64,000 nt of DNA, from the NCBI GenBank assembly GCA_916613615.1, contig OU744726.1, forward strand, positions 63,318,987 through 63,382,986, written 5' to 3'. The DNA comes from Steromphala cineraria. Its lineage: Eukaryota; Mollusca; Gastropoda; Trochida; Trochidae. Both the position numbers and the translations under genes were made by a program. Under the pieces are notes generated by a model. The model was given only the letters and a program-made list of their open reading frames with translations. It did not search any database and was not told the DNA's origin. This document shows positions 54,812-64,000 of the stretch, piece after piece (the first letter of the stretch is position 1; each line of letters begins with the position of its first letter).

Positions 54812-54897
54812 TCATGTCACATTTGCAATAGAGTTCCACACGAATACTGCTGCGGACATTCTTCATAATAGGGGTTATAAAACAATCATATTTTAAG
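54812..54897 (+). repeat. Tandem duplication copy B, right part
   Basis: TCATGTCACATTTGCAA and ATAGGGGTTATAAAAC match copy A at 53182-53267. Homology fades after TTTTAAG. Confidence 0.8.
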
Positions 54898-56042
54898 ATA
54901 TTTTGTGCCTTCTGTTATAAATTATGTTAGAAAAAAAGTTAATAAATTTATTGGAAATTATTACATTGAACCGCAAAAGAAACGTCACCGGTTCACCCTG
55001 GGGTTTCACTTCAGTGACCCTAATCTTAATACATCATAAAAACGAAAAATGTCTGTTTTTTTCATACTTTCATCAAACGCCAATATGTTGGATGGAACTT
55101 GCGTTGCCCATGGCTCTTTCCACAACAACAATTCTTTGGAATACTTGCATTGATAAGACTTAATACCGGTAGTGTCATTTAAATGTATATTGAAAATTAT
55201 CGTACCTAGCCAAGTTGCTGATATGGGTACCGCTTCATCCGGGTTATGTCAAGTACCTTTCACCTTCAATACATTTAGCCAATGACAAGCCACTGAGCAA
55301 AGATACACCGTAATGTACCGACAATTTGCTCAGCTATATCCCTTATTATTAATTTTGCTGGACCAGGACTTACCAGTGATTACGCTGAAAATACCACCGA
55401 TATGGCGTCTTTCTTTATTCAACGTGTAAAATGTATAGTCAATAAGTAATACACGGATACATTATTAAACGGATAGATTCAGTACTGTAGAGTGATTACG
55501 CTGAAGATACCACCGATTAAACAATTAAGCCAACAAAAATACACGTGTAAAATGTATAGTCAATAAGTAAAATACAGATACATTGTTAAAGTTGTATAGA
55601 ATTTAATCAACGTTCAAATGTAGTTTGTTGTTAACATTACATTATCATGTCATAATCCGATACACCTTCAGTCAAGGCTTGATTTACAACAAGAACAAAA
55701 CTATGAAAAAAAAGACGAGCATTACTAAAATAGCAGAACATTTTGTTTTATTCATATTTCATATTACAACCCGTTCTCAACTGAAAAACAATATAATTTC
55801 CAAAACAGATAGCAGAAGACTTCGGTCTATCAAGAAATATGTTTTTAACGCACAGATGAAGTATCTCCATATTCCACATATATGGAACATAATAATGGGA
55901 ACAGGCCAAATGCCATACAACAACATCGCTCCTTTAACGACTTGCTTCGATGACAATAATTTGGGATTTTGAAGTTTAGCTCAGAAATTGAGTCATTTAT
56001 AACATAGGTTACGTAGAGTAAATGAAATGTCTTTTGGGCTAG
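54898..56042. other. Intergenic sequence downstream of BHMT; one small duplication
   Basis: No coding signal. The open frames at 54924-55163 and 55625-55972 have no recognisable domain. The only structure noted is the 115-bp duplication at 55377-55590. Confidence 0.4.
55377..55590 (+). repeat. 115-bp tandem duplication
   Basis: GTGATTACGCTGAA starts at 55377 and 55492. Both copies continue through ATACCACCGAT and ACGTGTAAAATGTATAGTCA to ATACATT. Each copy has small insertions or deletions. Confidence 0.75.
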
Positions 56043-56048
56043 TTTATT
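56043..56048 (-). promoter_or_regulatory. Poly(A) signal AATAAA of the BHMT-like gene
   Basis: AATAAA on the minus strand, about 60 nt after the TGA stop at 56106-56108. Confidence 0.6.
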
Positions 56049-56105
56049 TTCATGAAAAGAAAAAGGAAGAGTCAAAGACATCCTTTATCAACAACTACAA
56101 AGACA

Positions 56106-59100
56106 TCACTTTTGGGTAAGAAATTGTTTAAGTTCGTTAGTATATTCCTGACTACTGCTTTTGTTCTTCCCGAAAACGAAGTGCTTGGACATATCTGGTG
56201 AAAAACGGCTGGCAGGCGGACGGCGACCATATACTTCCGCTACAACCCGGATGTAGTGAGATGCATTCCCGCAGCAAAGGCCGACATATTCTACCCCAAT
56301 TTCTTTCGCCTCCTTCGCAAATTTAGCGATCTGTGTCCTTGAGCATGCGTGCGCAGGTAGGTCAACCGGAAATGCCATGTCACCTTACATGAAGAAAAAC
56401 AAAAGAGTTCAAAATATGAATATTGATGGTATGCTGCTAATAATGACTTGACAATTTTTCTCTGACAAGACTGCCTGGAATAATTCATGTATTTGACAAA
56501 GTACATATAAACATAGTGATTCGATCTGTTACTAATCAACCATTTAAAGATTCACGACATTTAACTATTTAAAAAAAATTCTAGCAGATATTAAATCAAA
56601 TTGTCCTTTAATTATTCAAGTCTCTACACGATATATTTTAGATTTCAAGGATTTTATCCCATTTGATCAATGAATCTCTATCATGCGATATCACATTTAG
56701 AGGAAAAGCCAAAGAAGCAAACAGAGAGGACAAAAACGAAAGAATTTCAAAGAAGGATGCTCTTCAGTTGGAAACATCAACATCTAAAAAAAAGGTTTTA
56801 CCTGTTACCGGATCCTTTAACGATTGGAAAGTAGGCATTTCTGCGCATGTGCGGTATGGAACAGGAAGTGCCATTATTGGTCCCTTGAAAAAAGCAACAT
56901 GGAGTTATTCAGTAATTCAGTAAGAGTAAAATATGAAGACAAAAGGTGGTGAAAAGGTGTTTGTCGATGACCAAGTAGGTAAAATAGCTGCATGTCCAAC
57001 ATTAATCGGGAATATGATGATGGAAATGTATCTTTTTCAGTAGAATGATTAAACACATGAATCAATTAGTTGGGGACACATGTTTGTTTGAATATATCCT
57101 TGTTCTGAAACACTCTTGTCTTGTTAGACTGTGAATATGTGGGCTTGAATCCAGGAATGGATTCAACTCGAAAGTACAAGAATTGGCAGCAGTGTGATCA
57201 AAAAATATATAAATGAAAATTGTTCACTATCTTATGGTATGTTTATCTACCCTTGACGTGATCTATAAGATTGACAACTGGTTGAAGCCAGTAAAATATT
57301 ATTTGAAAACAACAAGGACGAAGAAACGCACCTTGCAGGCTTGTCTTATCTCCCGAACCAGAGGCATCATAGTTTGTGGACCACGGCCACAGTTGAGACC
57401 AACTGCGGCTGCGCCAGCCTCCTCCAACTTCCGGCATACTGCTCCAAATGGAAGGTCGTCAAATGCAGTATCTTTAGCGTGAGGGATAAGGCTGATTGCT
57501 GCAGGTATATCTAAGAAACGTGGATAAAACAACATGATTTACCTTTTTTCCAAGAATCTTGAATACGAATCAGAAATTCGAAAGATTCTTCCATTGACAC
57601 TAAATTCGATTGAAAGAACGCTTGATGCTTGTTTCCATAATCCTATGAATGTTCTACAAATATAGCTTTTGGGAACTCGAATTGTCAAAGAAAGCACTTC
57701 ATCAAAGTCAGACCTCGTTAAAGACGCTTTGGAATAAAAAGAGTATGGTTATGTTTCTGCATTTCTGATCTGGTTACCGCTCGAAGGGGTCATGTCAAGA
57801 ATCAATCGATGGGCGATCAGGGTAGAAAAATCTTAGGATCAGCATCTCCCCTAATAAAATGTTCAGATTTTTTCTTAATGAGATTGCAAATAGGGTGACA
57901 TTAAGCAATTATTTGGCATACTGACCATTTCCATATTTCTTGATGCATTCCAGAGCTAGCATTGCTTCTCCGAGTTCACTGAAACTTTCCCCAACAATGT
58001 AATCAGCCCCTTCTTCTATAGCCCATTCTACCTGCTCCTTAAATGAAAAAGATTAGGGGATAAGAATAGCGCTTCAATATCATAGAATGTTCTTGAAGTT
58101 GCCGCCTAAAAGTTGTTATTTTTTCGAGCGAGAGCTGCGGACATGCCATTTATCAAAGCACGACTTGCAAAAACATTTTTTATATTCTAACGAATAAATT
58201 AATTATTGCTCAAATAGCAGAACTGAACAGAATATTATACGAAATCATACACGAATATTTATTCTCAGTTATAATGCAGGAAATTTTCATTATTGATAAC
58301 AACAATCTACATTTCTCTGTATGTTTTATTATGTAGAATGCCCCTTTTAACCACCTGTTAGGCAATGTATCTAAGGAACAATAAAAACAGTGTTACCTTA
58401 AACATAAGTTCTGCCTTTTCAATGGCTTCCTTGTCGTTTCGTCTGTACACAGTTGTGTTGGACAAATCTCCCGCCATTAGAGTTCCCGTCTCGTCTGCTA
58501 CTTCCCGGGCTATTTTTAGAGCATTTCTGTTCAACCTCTCAAGGTCATTCTCACGTCCAATGACCTTGAGTTTCTCACGGTGACCATAGTACTATTCAAA
58601 AGGAAAATGAAATATTTAGAGACACTTATTATCTAATAAAGAGAAACATAAATATTTCTAAAGAAGATAAAAATGAACATCATGATTCTGCCGATGAGTA
58701 GACTAACATAAAGTCAATGAAAAAAGAGTCATACTCAAAATAGCACTCTAAGAAGATTCATATGACGTGTTTTACCGTGAAAGCGAGGCAGACGTCACTT
58801 CCGGCATTCACAAACTCGCGGTGTAGAGATCTGACCAGTTCCGGTTGTTCCAAGGCTACTTCCGGTACGAAGGAACCTGCCTGCAAGTAACCCCTCCTCT
58901 CGAACTCGAACAGATATCCCTCCGCCACAATCACATCCTCCTTGTCACTGAGACGCTGGATCAGACCTGGGAAGAAAGTGACGATATACTCACCGGTAAA
59001 GAAACCTTCCCACTTAAAATGTAAGGTAGTTTATAGTTTACATTTTATCTTCAGAAGCAAACATATGAAACTGATATATTTTTTAAAACATTATCCGGTC

Positions 59101-61946
59101 ATGTTCTTCAAATATCGTACCTTTCATAAATTTACTTTTGAAAACTCCTTAACAAGACAAAAAAAGAAGACTGAATTGGAACTTGTTTTGGCATGTTTCA
59201 TAACGCCATACATCAATTATGCATCAACATCAATTAAAATGTTTTTTTTGTGCCTCTGCAACACCTGTTAGTAACCAAGTAGGCCTCTCCATATTCTATC
59301 AACTGTTACAAATGCAAAACCTTCTCAAACAGCATTGAATTCAAATTAAAATGTAATGGTGTTTTCTCTGTTCAGTAAAATTTGGTATAATAATAATAAT
59401 AATAATAATAATATACAAAATTTATATAGCGCCTTATTTGAGACAGAAATGAATAACTCTAAGGCGCTGTACAGAGGAAAAGTTAATCAGAGCAGTTCAC
59501 TGCCCATAGGCTGTTTCAAAGAGATGGGTCTTGACAGCTTTTCTGAAACTGCTGTATGTGTCTGCATCTCTCACATTTGGCGGTAGTCTATTCCACAATG
59601 TTGCAGCAGCCTTGTCAAACATCCTCTCACCATACATCACAGTTCTTGTTTTGGGGGTGGTGACAAGTGATGCTGATCCAGATCGTAGTGATCGTGGGGG
59701 TTGATATGGGAGGATGAGTTCATGTAGGTAAGACGGGGCAGTATGGTTCAGTGCTTTAAGGTGAACATCAGGATCTTAAACTGACACCGTAAATGTACTG
59801 GTAGCCAATGGAGCTCTCGTATAATTGGCGTGATGTGCTCACGTTTTCTGCTGCGGGTGATGAGGCGAGCAGAAGAGTTTTGAACTCTCTGTAGCTGGTT
59901 GAGCAGAGATTTTGGGATTCCATACAGGAGGGAATTGGCATAATCCAATCTCGATGTGACCAGTGAGTGGACGAGTTTCTTACAACATTCTTCTGTGAGA
60001 TATTGCCGTATTGCACCAATGTTCCTGATCTGGTAGAAGCATGATTTGGCAATCGCTTTCACGTGGGTGTCCATAGAAAGGCATTTGTCCAGCTGTGCGC
60101 CGAGGTATTTCACATTGTCGACAGCTTGGATTTTGTTGGAACCAACTTCAACATGAAAACTTTCTGATTGGACCCGCATTGTCTTGGATCTAAAGACAAT
60201 CATCTCTGTCTTATCCTGGTTAAGTTTTAACATGTTGGAGTTTGTCCAGGTTTTGATATCATCCAGACAAATTTTCAGTCTTTCAGCGGTTCTCTCTACA
60301 TTGTCGCTTGGATGTATAATTGTGTAGATACCCTTGTCGTCTGCGTAAACATGGTATGGCAGACCATGACGGCGGCATATTTCACCCATAGGCTTAGAGT
60401 ACAAGCAGTACAAGACAGGTCCCAGGACGGATCCCTGTGGTACACCAAAGTTTAGATTCTTGTAATCTGAAATGGCTGTATTTACTGACACACACTGTTT
60501 CCTGTCACTCATGTACGACTGCAACAATAGCAGTGCCTGGTCTGATACTCCATAGCTGGATTGTAGACGGTCGAACAGAATGCTGTGGTCGATGAGATCA
60601 AATGCAGCTGACTGATCGAGGAGCAGTAATGCAACAGCACATTTGTTGTCCAGAGCCTTTGTAATATCATGGTGAACCCGAAGTAGAACGGTCTCAGTCG
60701 AGTGTCCAACACGATAGGCAGATTGGAGTGTGTCATGCAATCCATTTGTTTGGAGATGATTTTGAAGACGTATGGAGACAGCTCTTTCGAGTACCTTAGA
60801 TATGAATGGCAAATTGGAGACAGGTCTGTAGTTTTTAAGTGTCTCCTTGTCCAAACCAGATTTCTTAAGCAATGGCCTCACGATTGCACTTTTGAAGCAT
60901 TTAGGAACGTGCCCCTCTTCCAGAGATTTGTTGACAATAGCTGTTATTCAACTACCGGTATTCTTTTTCATAAAATATTGTATTTACAAAAGCGTAATTC
61001 ACTTTATTTGGCAGCATTTTTAAAAATAGAGCCAGTAGCTCTGTAGCTCATCAGTCTTCATTTCAATTTTGCTTTAGGGCGTGGCAAATGTGGCTCCCCC
61101 TTTACTTGGGGCCACAGGGCCATCAAATGTTCAATTTGTAATAACATAGGAGTCTGCACACAAAGTTTCAGCTTTCAAAGCCTGATGCTTCTTGAGAAAA
61201 AGATAAAATTAGGTAATAAGGGCGTCGCCCTTATTAGGAACCACAGGGAAACAGAAGCTACAATTTATAATCCTCACTAGTCAAGGAGTCTGTACACAAA
61301 GTTTCAGCTTTCTAGGCGTTGTGGTTCTGGAGAAGAAGATAAAAATAGGTTTTTAGGGCGTGGCCACTGTGGCCCTTATTAGGGGCCACAGGGTCACCAA
61401 AGCTACAATTTATGAACCTCACTAGCCAAGGAGGCTGTACACAAAGTTTCAGCTTTCAAGGCCTTATGCTTTTGGAGAAGCAGATGAAAATGCACCAAGT
61501 TAATAGACGGACGGACGGACGGACGGCGTATACCATGCCATCGGGCCTTTCAGGCCAGATGAGCTAAAACTCGTTATTTACATAGCACAACTAAAACGCA
61601 TACTAAATATGTAAAAAAGTGATCACAATTTAAACAAATTTCGATTGACTGAGGACATGCTTCAAATGCTATGAGTACTTTAGGATACTATGTCAATGAT
61701 GATTAAATACTTTTAATAGTATGTGACAGTCATTTTTTATAAAAAAAAACCCTTTATGTATAAAACTTGAATAGAATATCATTTGAAGCATTAAATAACA
61801 TGTTTGTAAACAAGCCAATAAATTAACTTCGCCTTTTTGATATTTTCAACGTGAAGCTGTGAGTGAGCAAATAAAACGTAAAGGTAAAGATCAATCATAC
61901 TAATGAAAAATATCTTAGAAAATTTACCTTTTGTTTTAGATGACAT
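56106..61946 (-). CDS. BHMT: Betaine-homocysteine S-methyltransferase-like enzyme, seven exons, 351 aa
   Basis: Exons (minus strand): 61946-61928, 58966-58776, 58591-58397, 58037-57926, 57510-57332, 56883-56802, 56383-56106; all junctions keep frame. The family transfers a methyl group from betaine to homocysteine, making methionine and dimethylglycine. Visible marks: N-terminal [15 protein letters not shown] and [32 protein letters not shown], and the zinc-binding cysteines in VGLNCGRG (about 213) and VGLCCGN (about 296-297), equivalent to human Cys217, 299 and 300. The C terminus is about 50 residues shorter than human BHMT (406), so most of the known dimerisation arm is missing. A TATA box lies 58 bp upstream of the ATG. 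Intron 1 carries a CR1-like LINE and a pearl-like element. The methyl donor cannot be proven from sequence; a related homocysteine methyltransferase is the alternative. Confidence 0.9.
59387..60945 (-). mobile_element. 5'-truncated CR1/L2-like LINE with (ATT)n tail
   Basis: The minus-strand frame carries reverse transcriptase motifs in order: [64 protein letters not shown], and the late [12 protein letters not shown] and [10 protein letters not shown]. The frame stops at 59748, but a shifted frame continues with [11 protein letters not shown] and LWNRLPPN to a stop at 59497-59499, so there is one frameshift near 59755. The 3' end is a GGCGCTATATAAATT motif followed by (ATT)n, typical of CR1/L2-type elements. 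The 5' end is cut off within the reverse transcriptase, as is usual for LINE copies. It lies in BHMT intron 1. Confidence 0.9.
61021..61569 (+). mobile_element. Pearl-like element E, copy 3, in BHMT intron 1
   Basis: Left end AGAGCCAGTAGCTCTGTAGC; core units with GGGGCCACAGGGCCATCAA and CAAAGTTTCAGCTTTC recurring three times. The ACGG tract is at 61504-61528. The right end has the hairpin GGCCT-TTC-AGGCC and AGATGAGCTAAAA. It is the most complete of the family E copies. Confidence 0.85.
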
Positions 61947-62003
61947 CGCACAGTTCAGTCTAAGCCTCGGGAGATATAACGACTAACAAAACAAACGTAG
62001 CTC

Positions 62004-62012
62004 CTTTATATA
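62004..62012 (-). promoter_or_regulatory. TATA box of the BHMT-like gene
   Basis: GCTATATAAAGGAG on the minus strand, 58 bp upstream of the ATG at 61946. Transcription would start near 61975, giving a 5'UTR of about 30 nt. Confidence 0.7.
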
Positions 62013-63676
62013 GCAACACTACACTACTATGTTTAGGTCAAATGACCGAAAAATAAATATAAATACCGTATTTTCTCTAATAAAGACAACATTAGTTTAT
62101 CCTATTTCATGTATTTAGTGGAAACAAAATCATGGGAAATAGTCTTGTTTTCGCGTTAAATAGTCTGGTAATATCCTCATAAGAATAAAACCGGCCAGTG
62201 TAGTGACAGAACATGATTACCTCCTGCTCGGTGCAGTGAATCATCAAATAGATGTGTCCGCAGCTGCTACTTCAGACCAGGGCTTTTTCCAATATAACGT
62301 TTTTACGTTGTAAAGCAAATCGAAATGTTTACTGTTGTTTGAACCCATAATCAAAGGATTGAATGCGAACATCAGAGGATGTGACCTCTAAAAATGAAAC
62401 CTTTTATACCTATTTTCCTTTTAATCGCCAGGCGTAGCAAGCCTAAAAACGAAACCTTGTGTACAGGCACCTGAGATGATTGGGGTTATAATTTAAAGAT
62501 TTGGTGACCATTTGACCCTGTAAAGGCCCTAAGAGACCAAATCCTATGAGTCTTAATAGTGTCCCTCTGATAATTTAAATGATTAGACAGATAGCCTGAT
62601 ACAGTAATAAGCCAATGGCTCAATTTTTTTAGAGATAATGCGGTGTGAATATCCTTGCCAATTTCTAACCAGATACCCATTTGATAAAATTATTTCTCCC
62701 CCAACCAGTTTGAATGTAAAATGTGTAAGAGTTGTTCACTCAGAATTCCCCTGAATGTAAAGATATACATGCCGAAAACTTATGAACAATCACTATTATT
62801 TGACTTTCGATAGGTCATGACCTACATCTGGAGAAACTTAAACTAGATTGACCTATATTTACAGCTTTGGCGTGACAGGGAATAAATGATGAAATCCTTG
62901 GATATTTATCTACCCTACCTTGCATGGGGTCCACGTGATAATGATGAAATACTTACTTTAACTTTAACACAACATAAATTGCGTAAGTTAGATTTTGGTT
63001 ATAAATCTATCTTTTTTTCGGAAGGCAACAAAAGCTTGAGTTTTGCAAAGACACCTGTCATTTTCATAATTGATATAACTATATAGATGATATAAAAATG
63101 AACTAAACACACTGATGTTGGAAGAAACGTGTATGCTTTCAAGGTTACATTTGCATGATAAATACACAAGGCGACACTTGCTGTGAAGAAGAAGGTTTAT
63201 AAAAGAGAAATCGTCTACATTTTCAACAAGAATATATTGGATAACATACTTCAAATGCTGTAATTATCCATATGTCATCCATCATGCTCTTTCACATTTC
63301 ATATAGTTCGATCATTAACTTTAATCTACAATTTCTATGCGCCATTCAACTTGAGTAATGAAGCGCTTTTTGAATAGTCATTATTAGTTAAACTATTCAG
63401 ACGCGGGGCTTTAGGGATATATCAGTTTCCATCTTGTTGTAATGCGAAGAACAGAAGGCGAGTTGCATAACACCAAGCGAGAGGCTTATATTATCATTTA
63501 TAGATCGATGGTCTTTGCATGATGTTCCATCTGCGTTTAAAGATTAAAATATAAACTAAAAAGTTTATAAAATGTAATTAGGCTTCGCCAAACATGCAAG
63601 TAAACTGTAAGTCATTTATGATACAATTAATGGTATAAAACAATACATAAGCAATCGTGTTTTGTAAGTTCATTGT
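62013..63676. other. Intergenic sequence upstream of the BHMT-like gene
   Basis: No gene, repeat or RNA recognised. The open frames at 62486, 62886 and 62988 are short, overlapping and without domains. Confidence 0.4.
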
Positions 63677-64000
63677 TATCCCACCGGTATGTAATACCGT
63701 GGGATATAGTCATCGCCCTTTCTGTCTGTATGTCCGTCTGTCCGTCCGTCCGTCCGTCCGTAATCATTTCGTTTCCGGAGCAGGACTCAAAAACCGGTCC
63801 ACATATCTTTCTGAAACTTTACATGGGTATTGCCCACCTACTGAAGTGGTGCCTTTTGATATTTTCACATTTCTGAAAATTTTATTTTTTATTATTTCCA
63901 TGGAAACGGCTCTTATTTGGACTCTGTTCATGAAAGGTTTCGTTTCCGGAACAGAACTCAAAAACCGGTCCACATATCTTTCTGAAACTTTACATGTGTA
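63677..64000 (-). mobile_element. Pearl-like element D, cut by the right window edge
   Basis: An end hairpin at 63677-63706 (TATCCCACCGGTAT, loop GTA, ATACCGTGGGATA, one bulged base) is followed by a CCGT tract at 63732-63761. Core units then begin with a 171-bp period (GTTTCCGGAGCAGGACTCAA at 63771 and GTTTCCGGAACAGAACTCAA at 63942). It is oriented opposite to elements A and C. The frames at 63673 and 63764 are repeat-derived. Confidence 0.75.

Overview
The window is eukaryotic DNA from an AT-rich, intron-rich animal genome, most likely a bivalve mollusc. Genes are split into short exons with GT/AG introns, promoters carry TATA boxes or CRE-like sites, and about half of the sequence is mobile or repetitive. 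The strongest lineage hint is a set of elements built like the bivalve 'pearl' elements: tandem core units of about 145-170 bp, an ACGG/CCGT microsatellite and a terminal hairpin. No prokaryotic genes, CRISPR arrays or functional tRNA/rRNA genes were seen.

Layout. (1) 2,185-9,440, minus strand: the 5' part (149 residues, five exons) of a gene with an SFI1-like, Trp-rich helical region, possibly the ciliary FBXL13/DRC6 family; it runs off the left edge. (2) 9,441-9,812: a 372-bp head-to-head promoter. (3) 9,813-17,061, plus strand: a complete six-exon Arf GTPase of 181 residues, with transposons in its introns and a palindromic minisatellite in its likely 3'UTR. (4) 22,421-38,882, minus strand: a complete mitochondrial succinate-semialdehyde dehydrogenase (ALDH5A1), about 525 residues in 11-12 exons, with introns full of pearl-like elements. 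(5) 42,749-46,281, minus strand: a secreted EF-hand protein of 138 residues with its own TATA promoter; one intron holds a 1.26-kb GAGT/GAGG repeat. (6) 46,996-54,897: a tandem duplication of about 345 bp in which each copy was later split by a different L1-like retrotransposon, in opposite orientations. (7) 56,106-61,946, minus strand: a betaine-homocysteine S-methyltransferase-like gene of 351 residues in seven exons, with a TATA box and a CR1-like LINE in intron 1. (8) The right end starts another pearl-like element.

The genes are unrelated housekeeping or metabolic genes, not an operon or system. The exon models rest on intact reading frames and matching intron phases at every junction, checked by hand. 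The most interesting material is structural: pearl-like families with a shared plan, pre-insertion copies that reveal transposon target sites, higher-order tandem repeats, TTAA and 8-bp target-site duplications that class the small DNA transposons, and a duplicated splice donor in Arf.
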